Of a stretch of 64,000 bases of DNA, positions 1 to 7,853 are shown one piece after another; the stretch's first letter is position 1; every line of letters starts with the position of its first letter. Both the position numbers and the translations under genes were made by a program. The DNA is taken from assembly GCF_003688995.1 (NCBI RefSeq), contig NZ_PENI01000001.1, positions 310,001-374,000 on the forward strand, read 5' to 3'. The notes beneath the pieces were generated by a model. The model was not told the origin of the DNA. It ran no database searches and saw only the letters and a program-made list of their open reading frames with translations. The DNA comes from Streptomyces shenzhenensis. Its GTDB lineage: Bacteria > Actinomycetota > Actinomycetes > Streptomycetales > Streptomycetaceae.

Positions 1-94
1 TCTCCGGCGCGTCCAGATCGGTGCGCAGCAGCCCCGAGGTCAACCGCCCCATGACGAACATGTGCGCCTGGACCTGGTCGCGTCTGTTCTGCAC
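1..94 (-). CDS. eccB: Type VII secretion protein EccB, N-terminal fragment
   Basis: Only the first 31 codons lie in the window; the gene runs off the left edge. The start is GTG at 94, with a GGGAG ribosome site seven bases upstream. The peptide opens MQNRRDQVQAHMFVMGRLTSG, which I recognise as the N-terminus of Streptomyces EccB-type proteins, where a short cytoplasmic segment precedes one membrane helix and a large extracytoplasmic domain. EccB is a core subunit of the ESX/type VII membrane complex. Adjacent same-strand eccD and nearby eccC and mycosin support the call. With so few residues, the assignment rests on the N-terminal motif and context. Confidence 0.6.
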   Translation of the reverse strand, partial: MQNRRDQVQAHMFVMGRLTSGLLRTDLDAPE

Positions 95-179
95 GTCTTG
101 CTCCCTACGAGGGTTGGCTCAGGAGGTGGCGGCTCGGAGGTTCATCGAACGTTCACGAACCGGACGTTCACGGAGGGCG

Positions 180-1580
180 TCACAGGTCCAGCGCCCGCAG
201 GTAGCCGTACACGCCGAGGATCCACAGCGCCAGCGGCAGCAGGCTGACCGCCGCGGCGGAGTGCAGCAGTTCGGCGGCCCGGCCCCAGTACGGCACCAGC
301 CGCCGCCCCGGCACCGTCCAGGACGCGATGGCACACGCCGCCGCCGTGCCGAACAGCCCGACGAGCAGGGCAGGCCGCGAGTCCGGCGAGACATGCAGGG
401 CCGCGGACACCACCAGGCCGACCACGCCCAGCACTCCGGGGCCGATCAGCGCGAGCCGCTGCCAGAAGCTGCCCATGCCGCGGCCGTGCAGCAGCAGGAG
501 CAGCGAGAGCCCGGCGGCCATGCAGCCGCCGGGCCAGCCGAACGGCCTGACCAGGGCGGCGATGCAGGCCACGCTGAGCAGCCCGGCGGACGCGAACAGC
601 GCGGTCATCCACACGTCGGCGACCACGGTGCGGGCGGCCACGTCGGCGCTGGGGTGCGGGTCGATCCCCTGCTGGAGCTGCTGGGCGTTGGTTGGCAGCG
701 GTGGGGTGCGCAGGCCCGAGAGCCGGAAGGACAGCGCGGGCGTGAACGCCCCGAACAACACGGTGACCAGGGCGGTCACGGCCGCCGCCTGCTGCGGCGT
801 CAGGTCGAACAGGATGAGCAGCAGCCCGCCGAGCGCGCCGCCCACCGCGATCGCGGCCGTGGCCAGGAACAGCGGGGTGAAGGCCGCCACCACGGCGAGT
901 GCGAGCACCGCGCCGCCCGCCGCGGCGGCGGACGCGGCGAGCAGCCTGGCGCCGAGGACTTGATCGGCCTGGTCGCCCGTGAACGTCCCGCCGGGCAGCA
1001 GCCAACCCGCGTGCGTCCAGTACAGGGTGGCCATCACGCCCAGCGCGGCGCCTGCGCCGGCGTCGCCGACGGCCCGGCTCGCCGAGGCCGCGCCGGCGAG
1101 CATCAGCAGCCCGCCGGCGAAGAGGATGCCGACGCGCAGCCGGAAGTCCATGCCCGGCAGGGCGAGGAGCACCGATCCGGCGGCCAGCGCGGTCACTGTG
1201 AGGCCGATCAGCACCCGCCGGCTCACCGTGGGGGTCCAGGCGAACGGGCGGCGTTCCATGTTGGTGGCGATGCCGTCGACCAGGTCGTCGAAGTGCGGCT
1301 CGGGCAGCGCGTCGGCGCGCGGCCTGAGGTGGAGGGTCTCGCCGTCGCGGACCCCGGCCTCGTCGAGCGTGGCCTCCTCGTCCAGGGGCGCGCCGCCCAG
1401 CCGTTGGACCACCCAGCCGCCGTGTTCGAGGCCGGCCTCCTGGGTGTCCTCGCCGGCGTAGTCGAGCAGGGCGGGCAGCAGATCGGCCACCGGTACGTCA
1501 CCGGGTACGGCCAGATCCATGGACTTCTGGGGCGCTCGTACCGTGATCCGGCACAGATGTGCCACCGTGCTGTCGGTCAA
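180..1580 (-). CDS. eccD: Type VII secretion integral membrane protein EccD
   Basis: The product is 466 residues. Residues 1-95 form a ubiquitin-like YukD domain (start MTDSTVAHLCRITVRAPQ, then a LDEEATL/GETLHLRP region), followed by a basic linker and about eleven hydrophobic helices from residue 125 to the C-terminus. This is the EccD architecture; in ESX systems EccD dimers shape the membrane pore region. The gene is co-oriented with eccB 85 bases downstream, divergent from eccC, and probably transcribed with eccB. Length and domain order are normal and no broken motif is visible. Confidence 0.88.
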   Translation of the reverse strand: MTDSTVAHLCRITVRAPQKSMDLAVPGDVPVADLLPALLDYAGEDTQEAGLEHGGWVVQRLGGAPLDEEATLDEAGVRDGETLHLRPRADALPEPHFDDLVDGIATNMERRPFAWTPTVSRRVLIGLTVTALAAGSVLLALPGMDFRLRVGILFAGGLLMLAGAASASRAVGDAGAGAALGVMATLYWTHAGWLLPGGTFTGDQADQVLGARLLAASAAAAGGAVLALAVVAAFTPLFLATAAIAVGGALGGLLLILFDLTPQQAAAVTALVTVLFGAFTPALSFRLSGLRTPPLPTNAQQLQQGIDPHPSADVAARTVVADVWMTALFASAGLLSVACIAALVRPFGWPGGCMAAGLSLLLLLHGRGMGSFWQRLALIGPGVLGVVGLVVSAALHVSPDSRPALLVGLFGTAAACAIASWTVPGRRLVPYWGRAAELLHSAAAVSLLPLALWILGVYGYLRALDL

Positions 1581-2012
1581 GGCTCGCTCGTCTCTCCGAG
1601 TACGGAACAGGGGCCTTCAGGTAATGAGGATTTGAAGAAACCTTGTGGCAGTGGGGTGCCGGGACCGACGCGCGAGATCGGCGTCTGGAATCGGACGGCT
1701 GTACCCTACAAAATCATTTCCGGTCCCGTCCGGGGTGGCCCACCCCGAGGTGCCCGTCCTCGGGGAATCGGCCACCGCGGGAACCGGCCGTCGAAAAGGC
1801 CCGCCCCTCTTGCGAGTTCTCCGACCGGAGAGCTTTACAGTTCTGGTGCCGGCGCCGCTTTGCCCTGCCGCCGCTTCCGACGCCGTCCGTCCGACCGATC
1901 ACCCGTCCGACCGACCGTTCGACCGTTCCGCCCGTCCGACCGCTCCGTCCGACCCTTCCGCCCGGCCGACCGTGTGGGCCGTGTGACCCTTCGCCGCCGA
2001 GGAGGCTGTCCC
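1581..2012. promoter_or_regulatory. Divergent eccD-eccC intergenic region
   Basis: This 432-base stretch separates the divergently transcribed eccD and eccC and should hold both promoters. It contains an unusually AT-rich patch (TACCCTACAAAATCATTTCC, 1702-1721), a 17-base near-perfect palindrome (arms CGGGGTGG and CCACCCCG around one base, 1731-1747), and a short degenerate tandem repeat just upstream of eccC. I could not assign -35/-10 boxes with confidence. A frame stays open on the plus strand from position 21 through this region into eccC, but it is antisense to eccD and has no coding signature. Confidence 0.5.
1886..1976. repeat. Degenerate CGTCCGACCG tandem repeat upstream of eccC
   Basis: About 90 bases of imperfect repeats built on CGTCCGACCG and CGTTCGACCG, separated by variable GTTCCGCC-type spacers, ending about 40 bases before the eccC start. 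It may be a slippage-prone leader segment or clustered protein-binding half-sites. No function is established. Confidence 0.55.
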
Positions 2013-5000
2013 TTGAGTGTGGTTCTCTTCCGTCGTCCGGCCCGCCGCCGGGCCCCGGACATGCCCGAGGGAGAGCTGAGCCTCCAGGAGCCGCCCACCC
2101 TGCCGGAGATCGTGCCCGACACGTCCGCGGTGTGGAACTACCTGCCCATGGGCATGATGTCGGCCTCGATGATGCTGCTGTTCATCCGCATGGGCAACGG
2201 CAGCTCGTCCCTCGGCTACACCGCCCTGGCGCTGATGGTGACCGCCTCCGGGCTGATGATCCTGGGCCAGGTGATGCGCAAGGCCGGCGACCGCAAACGC
2301 CGGCTGAAGGGCGAGCGCCGCGACTACCTGCGCTATCTGCGGCAGACCCGGATCCAGGTCCGCGGGGCGTTCGTGCAGCAGCAGTACGCCCTGTCCTGGC
2401 GGCATCCCGAACCGGGCGCGCTGTCGTCGCTGGCCCGCACCTCCCGGCTGTGGGAACGCAGGCCCGGGCACGACGACTTCGCCGAGGCCCGGCTCGCGGT
2501 GGGCGGCCAGCGGCTGGGGCTGCGCCTGGCGCCGATGTCCACCAAGCCCGTCGAGGACCTGGAACCGCTGTCCGCGCACGCCCTGCGCAGCTTCATACGG
2601 GCCTACGGGACCGTCCCCGACCAGCCCATCGCGCTGTCTCTGCGGGCCTGGTCGCGGGTGCTGTTCCGGGGCGACGAGGAGCGTATCCGCGGCGCCGTAC
2701 GGGCCCTGGTGGCGCAGCTCGCCCTGTTCCACTCGCCCGACGACCTGTGGCTCGCCTTCTGCGTGTCCGAGGACCGGCGCGCGGACTGGGACTGGGTGAA
2801 GTGGCTGCCGCACGCCCTGCACACCGAGGACCAGGACGGTGCCGGTCCGGTACGGCTGGTCGTGTCCACCATGACCGGTCTGGAGGATCTGCTCGGCGCG
2901 GAGTTCCAGGAGCGGCCGCCGTTCGACCCGGAGGCCGTGCCGGGCCGTGAGGAGCCGTTCACGGTGATCGTGGTGGACCAGGGCAGCGTGCCGAGTGGCC
3001 ACCGGTTCGACGGCGCCGGGTTCCGCAACGCCGTCGTGCTGGACCTGTCCGGCGAGCTGACCTGGCGTCCCGGACGTTCCACACTGCGCCTGGAGTTCAG
3101 CGAGGACGAGGGCACCGGCGGGCGCAGGAGCCGGGGCAGCGGCACGGTCACGCTGGTGCGCACCGACCGCAACCGCCAGGAGCAGCAGACGCTGCTCGGC
3201 CGCCCCGACCGGCTCGGTCCGGCGATGGCACGGGCGGTGGCGATGCGGCTGTCCCCGTACCGCATGGCGTTCGGCAGCGACTCCGCCGAACCGATGTCAG
3301 CGGACATCGAGTTGACGTCGCTGCTCGGCATCGCGGACCTGCACCGTTACGACCCGGTGGAGCTGTGGGCGCGCCGTGGCGGCTCGGACCGGCTGCGGGT
3401 GCCCATCGGCATCAGCGCCGAGGGCCACCCGGTGGAGCTGGACATCAAGGAGGCAGCGCAGGGCGGCATGGGCCCGCACGGCATGCTGATCGGCGCGACC
3501 GGCTCCGGCAAGAGCGAGACGCTGCGCACCCTGGTGCTCGCCCTCGCGCTCACCCACTCCTCGGACACCCTCAATTTCGTCCTGGTGGACTTCAAGGGCG
3601 GCGCCACCTTCCTCGGCCTGGACGAACTCCCGCACACCTCGGCCGTGATCACCAACCTGGCCGACGAGGTGGCGCTGGTCTCCCGTATGCAGGACGCCCT
3701 GCACGGCGAGCTGATCCGGCGCCAGGAACTGCTGCGCGCGGCCGGCAACTACACCTCGGCGCTCGACTACGAGAAGGCGCGGGCCGCGGGCACCCCGCTC
3801 CAGCCGCTGCCCAGCCTGTTCGTCATCGTCGACGAGTTCAGCGAACTGCTCGCCGCGCACCGGGAGTTCATGGAGCTGTTCGTGATGATCGGCCGGCTCG
3901 GGCGCAGCCTCGGTGTGCATCTGCTGCTGGCCTCGCAGCGGCTGGACGAGGGCCGGATGCACCAGCTGGAGAGCCATCTCTCTTACCGCATCGGTCTGCG
4001 CACCTTCTCGGCCATGGAGAGCCGGGGTGTGCTGGGTGTGCCGGACGCCTACCATCTGCCGCCGCAGCCCGGCAGCGGCTACCTCAAGAGCGGCGTGGAG
4101 GAGCTGACCCGGTTCCGCGCCGCCTATGTCTCCGGGCCCTACGAGCACCGCAGCGGGCCGGTGGCACAGGCGCGGGCGGCCGGCCAGGTCGTGCCCTGGA
4201 CGACGGAGTGGATCGCGCCCCGGCCGGCAGCGGAGACCCCGGACGACCCGGACGCACCGGACGAGCCGGACGCGAACGCCGCCGCGCCCGACGAGGAGGC
4301 GCAGCCCGGCGCCGAGGAGTCGCTTATGGCGGCGGCCCTGGACCGGCTGCGCGGCTCGGGACCGCCCGCCCACCAGGTGTGGCTGCCGCCGCTGGACGCC
4401 CCGCCCTCCCTCGACCAGCTCCTCCCGCCGCTGGCACCGCACCCCGAGTACGGCCTGACCACCGTGGGCTGGGCGGGCCGCGGCCGCCTCTCGGTGCCCG
4501 TCGGCATCGTCGACCGCCCCTTCGACCAGGTGCGGGACCTGCTGACGGTCGACCTGTCCGGCGCCGGCGGTCATGTGGCCATCGCGGGCGGCCCGCAGAG
4601 CGGCAAGAGCACCGTCGTACGGACCCTGATATCGGCGCTTGCCCTCACCCACACCCCGCGTGAAGTGCAGTTCTACTGCCTCGACTTCGGCGGTGGATCA
4701 CTGGCCGGGCTGGTCGAGCTGCCGCACGTCGGCTCGGTGGCCGCGCGGGTCGACACCGAGCGGATCGGGCGGACCGTCGCCGAGGTCACCGCCATCCTGG
4801 AGGACCGGGAACGGCTCTTCCTCCAGCACGGCGTCGCCTCGATGCCCGACTACCGGGCCCGCCGGGCGGCCGGCGAGTTCGCGGACCAGCCGCACGGTGA
4901 CGTCTTCGTGGTCGTGGACGGCTGGTCCACCGTGCGCCAGGACCACCAGGACCTGGTCCAGACGTTCATCCGGATCGCCGCCCGCGGTCTCAACTACGGC

Positions 5001-6053
5001 ATCCACCTGATCGTCACCACCGCCCGCTGGGTGGAGCTGGCCGCCGCCGTGCGCGACCAGGCGGGCACCCGGATCGAGTTGCGGATGGGTGACCCCATCG
5101 AGTCCATGGTGGACACCCGCCGGGCCAGGACGGTGCCGTCCGTCCCGGGACGGGGCCTGACCGTCGACAGCAAACTGCACTTCCTGTCAGCGCTGCCCCG
5201 GATCGACGGCGCGGAGAGCGCCGACGACCTCACGGCCGGCGCGTCCGCCCTGATCCTGGACATCAAGGAGCACTGGACGGGTCCGCAGGCGCCCGAGGTG
5301 CGGCTGCTGCCGCCCCTGCTGTCCAGCGGCGAACTGCCGTCCCCGCAGCACACCGCCGAGGGCGGACTGCGCGTCGCACTGGGCGTCGAGGAGGACAAAC
5401 TCGCCCCCGCCTGGCACGACTTCGCCGTCACCCCGCATCTGCTCGTCGTCGGCGACACCGAGAGCGGCAAGACCAATCTGCTGCGGCTCGTCGCCAAAGC
5501 CATCACCGAGCGGTACACGCCCGAGGAGGCCCGGGTGCTGGTCGTGGACTACCGCCGTGACCTGGTGGAGGCGGTCCCGCAGGAGTACCGGCTGGGGCAC
5601 GCCGTGTCCGTCGACGCGCTGCGCGAACTGGTCAGCGGCGCGGCGCGGGCGATCCGGCTCCGGGTGCCCGGAGCGGACATCACCCCGGACCGGATGCGGC
5701 GGTGCGACTGGTGGACGGGGCCGCGGCTGTTCGTCCTGGTCGACGACTACGACATGATCGGCACGGGGCCCGGCAACAACCCCTTCATGCCGCTCCTGGA
5801 CCATCTGGCGCTCGGCTACGAGGTCGGCCTGCACCTGGTCGTGGCCCGCTCGGCGTCCGGCGCCGGGCGCGGCCTCCAGGAGGCCCTGCTGCGGCGCCTC
5901 CAGGAGGTCAACTCCCCCGGTCTGCTGCTGTCCTGTCCGCCCACCGAGGGCTATCTGTTCGGGAACATCAAGCCCCGCATCCTGCCGCGCGGCCGGGCCA
6001 TGCGCGTCGCCCGGCGGACCATGACGCTGGTGCAGACGGCTCAGGTCGAGTAG
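2013..6053 (+). CDS. eccC: Type VII secretion ATPase EccC (FtsK/SpoIIIE family)
   Basis: The 1,346-residue motor ATPase of the type VII secretion system is a single chain rather than split into EccCa and EccCb. The chosen start is TTG at 2013 because GGAGG lies seven bases upstream; the open frame extends far upstream without coding character. Two membrane helices occupy about residues 43-59 and 69-86. Three FtsK-type ATPase modules carry P-loops GATGSGKS (494-501), GGPQSGKS (859-866) and GDTESGKT (1147-1154); Walker B segments are VIVDEF, VVVDGW and VLVDDY. In ESX systems EccC recognises and drives WXG100 substrates. A GTG at 2019 is an alternative start. Confidence 0.93.
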   Translation: MSVVLFRRPARRRAPDMPEGELSLQEPPTLPEIVPDTSAVWNYLPMGMMSASMMLLFIRMGNGSSSLGYTALALMVTASGLMILGQVMRKAGDRKRRLKGERRDYLRYLRQTRIQVRGAFVQQQYALSWRHPEPGALSSLARTSRLWERRPGHDDFAEARLAVGGQRLGLRLAPMSTKPVEDLEPLSAHALRSFIRAYGTVPDQPIALSLRAWSRVLFRGDEERIRGAVRALVAQLALFHSPDDLWLAFCVSEDRRADWDWVKWLPHALHTEDQDGAGPVRLVVSTMTGLEDLLGAEFQERPPFDPEAVPGREEPFTVIVVDQGSVPSGHRFDGAGFRNAVVLDLSGELTWRPGRSTLRLEFSEDEGTGGRRSRGSGTVTLVRTDRNRQEQQTLLGRPDRLGPAMARAVAMRLSPYRMAFGSDSAEPMSADIELTSLLGIADLHRYDPVELWARRGGSDRLRVPIGISAEGHPVELDIKEAAQGGMGPHGMLIGATGSGKSETLRTLVLALALTHSSDTLNFVLVDFKGGATFLGLDELPHTSAVITNLADEVALVSRMQDALHGELIRRQELLRAAGNYTSALDYEKARAAGTPLQPLPSLFVIVDEFSELLAAHREFMELFVMIGRLGRSLGVHLLLASQRLDEGRMHQLESHLSYRIGLRTFSAMESRGVLGVPDAYHLPPQPGSGYLKSGVEELTRFRAAYVSGPYEHRSGPVAQARAAGQVVPWTTEWIAPRPAAETPDDPDAPDEPDANAAAPDEEAQPGAEESLMAAALDRLRGSGPPAHQVWLPPLDAPPSLDQLLPPLAPHPEYGLTTVGWAGRGRLSVPVGIVDRPFDQVRDLLTVDLSGAGGHVAIAGGPQSGKSTVVRTLISALALTHTPREVQFYCLDFGGGSLAGLVELPHVGSVAARVDTERIGRTVAEVTAILEDRERLFLQHGVASMPDYRARRAAGEFADQPHGDVFVVVDGWSTVRQDHQDLVQTFIRIAARGLNYGIHLIVTTARWVELAAAVRDQAGTRIELRMGDPIESMVDTRRARTVPSVPGRGLTVDSKLHFLSALPRIDGAESADDLTAGASALILDIKEHWTGPQAPEVRLLPPLLSSGELPSPQHTAEGGLRVALGVEEDKLAPAWHDFAVTPHLLVVGDTESGKTNLLRLVAKAITERYTPEEARVLVVDYRRDLVEAVPQEYRLGHAVSVDALRELVSGAARAIRLRVPGADITPDRMRRCDWWTGPRLFVLVDDYDMIGTGPGNNPFMPLLDHLALGYEVGLHLVVARSASGAGRGLQEALLRRLQEVNSPGLLLSCPPTEGYLFGNIKPRILPRGRAMRVARRTMTLVQTAQVE

Positions 6054-6123
6054 GCGGTGCGGTGCGCTGCGCTGGCCTTGGCCGTGGCACGCCGTCGTTC
6101 GTCTGCGGCGCCGTCGTGGCCGC

Positions 6124-6356
6124 TCGCGCAGTTCCCCGCGCCCCCCTGCGGGGGCGCGCCCACGCGAACGCCCATGGACAAAGCCGGCCCACGCCGCCGC
6201 TCGGCAACACACACCGCCGTACCCAACCTCACGTACATCGTGGTCACTCGCGCAGTTCCCCGCGCCCCTACGGGGGCGCGCCCACGCCACCGCCCAGCAA
6301 CACACACCGCCGTACCCAACCTCACGTACATCGTGGTCACTCGCGCAGTTCCCCGC
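6124..6356. repeat. Direct repeats with GC-rich hairpins between convergent eccC and mycosin genes
   Basis: The 328-base gap between convergent genes (6054-6381) is filled by repeats. A 60-base unit beginning GCAACACACACCGCCG occurs at 6204-6263 and 6297-6356. Its tail, CTCGCGCAGTTCCCCGC, also occurs once more near 6124-6139. The first tail runs into a hairpin with 9-base arms CGCGCCCCC/GGGGGCGCG (6137-6158). The motif is the complement of the repeat at 24,980-25,090. It probably acts as a bidirectional terminator or is a dispersed genomic repeat. Confidence 0.7.
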
Positions 6357-6381
6357 CCCCCTGCGGGGCTCGGCTCTGCGT

Positions 6382-7647
6382 TCAGTTGGGGGGGCGCCAG
6401 CCGCGTGCTCGGCCGCGGGGGATTACCACCACCGCTGCGGCCACCACCAGCATCAGCAGGGCCATGGCGCCGGCGGCCAGCAGGGCCCGGTCCTGGGGGG
6501 CCGTGGACACCTCGGGGAGGTGGAGCGGGGCGGTGCTCGGGGCGGCGGCGCGTGGGGCGGAGCCGGGCGGGACCATGGAGACGGCCGCGTACGGGTCGAG
6601 CCGGGGCGCGCCCCCGGTCGGGGCGGCGGAGCCGGTCAGCCGCTCGGCGGTCTCGGCGGCGGTCAGGTCCGGATGGTAGGCGCGCACCAGCGCCGCCGCA
6701 CCGGCGGCGAGCGCGGCGGCCGCGGAGGAACCGGCGGCGATGTAGTGCCCCGACCCGCGCGGCCCGATGCCGACCACCGGGCCGCCGGGGGCGGCCAGGT
6801 CGGCCCCGGTGACGCTGGCGGCGCTGGCCAGCACGCTGCCGTCGGCCGTCACCCCGACCACCGAAAGGGCGCCGGGCGCGGACGCCGGCCAGTACTGTGC
6901 GGCGGCCTCGCCGGACCGGGGCCGGATGTCCGGCGCGGCGGCCGCGACGACGAGGACCTGGTGCTCGGTGGCGTACCGGACGGCGGCGGTCAGCTCGGCC
7001 TCTCCGGTGGTCAACGCCGCGGACACGGTGATGACTTGGGCGCCGTTGTCGACGGCCGCCCGGATGCCGTCGGCGACCCGCTCGGCGCTGGCGGTGCCCC
7101 GCTCGTCGGTGCCGCGCACGGCGAGCACCCGGGCGCCCGGGGCCACTCCGTGGACGTCGGTCCCGCTGGTCTGCGCGGCGGCGACGAGGCCGGCGACGAA
7201 GGTGCCGTGGCCCACGCAGTCGGCGGCGGCGTCCCCGACGGCGGTGACCCGTCCGGACAGCGCCGGCGCCTTGTCGGACACCCCGGTGTCCACCACCGCG
7301 ACGGTGATGCCCCCGCCCCGGGACAGCTGCCAGGCGTTGGGCAGCGACAGACTCTGCTGGGCCCGGGTCGCGGCCCCCGCCGTACGGTTCGAGGCGGCGG
7401 TGCAGGGGGCGTCGTCGCCCAGGGAGAGCGGGATCGGCGGCAGGCTGGTACTGCCGGTGCCGTCGCCCGCGGACGAGGGAGCGGGAGAGGGGGAGGCGGC
7501 CCTGGCGGGTGCCGGGACGGACAGGGCGCACACCGCCGTCACCGAGAGCGCGCCCAGCCCCGCGGACAGCCGGAAGAGGAAGCGGGAACAGGGGAGTTGG
7601 GGAAGCCGTGGGGACCGGAGATACCGGGATTGCCTCATGAGGCGCAT
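6382..7647 (-). CDS. mycP: Type VII secretion-associated serine protease, mycosin (S8 family)
   Basis: With the ATG at 7647 the product is 421 residues: a signal peptide to about residue 50 (hydrophobic core, then APARA), a subtilase domain, and a C-terminal membrane anchor at about 394-415, the mycosin layout. Catalytic Asp120 (VAVVDTG), His147 (GHGTF) and Ser308 (AAGSSAA) are visible. The segment that normally reads AAAGN, supplying the oxyanion-hole Asn, reads AAAAPD here (236-240), so activity may be altered. Mycosins are membrane-anchored proteases of ESX systems. The start is uncertain; ATGs at 7638 and 7695 are alternatives and no strong ribosome site is seen. Confidence 0.85.
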   Translation of the reverse strand: MRLMRQSRYLRSPRLPQLPCSRFLFRLSAGLGALSVTAVCALSVPAPARAASPSPAPSSAGDGTGSTSLPPIPLSLGDDAPCTAASNRTAGAATRAQQSLSLPNAWQLSRGGGITVAVVDTGVSDKAPALSGRVTAVGDAAADCVGHGTFVAGLVAAAQTSGTDVHGVAPGARVLAVRGTDERGTASAERVADGIRAAVDNGAQVITVSAALTTGEAELTAAVRYATEHQVLVVAAAAPDIRPRSGEAAAQYWPASAPGALSVVGVTADGSVLASAASVTGADLAAPGGPVVGIGPRGSGHYIAAGSSAAAALAAGAAALVRAYHPDLTAAETAERLTGSAAPTGGAPRLDPYAAVSMVPPGSAPRAAAPSTAPLHLPEVSTAPQDRALLAAGAMALLMLVVAAAVVVIPRGRARGWRPPN

Positions 7648-7853
7648 GATAAGGGGGACACCCCGGGGCGCTCGGCCGGGCGTTCGAGCGGGCATGATGA
7701 CCCCAGCACCACGGCCCACACCGTCTCCGGGGAGGATCCGGCGCGGCACTCGCGCGATGCACTGCCGCCGCCCGCTGTTCACCGCCGCGTTCTACTGTCT
7801 GTTTACTTGTCCACCGTCGCCCTGACGTCGCAGACGAAGAGGAGATTCGAGGC

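Noticed and set aside
21..2012. Long plus-strand open frame continuous with eccC
   Set aside because: Its first 1,990 bases are antisense to eccD and the promoter region, with Arg/Gly/Gln-rich noise; eccC begins at TTG 2013 with a clear ribosome site.
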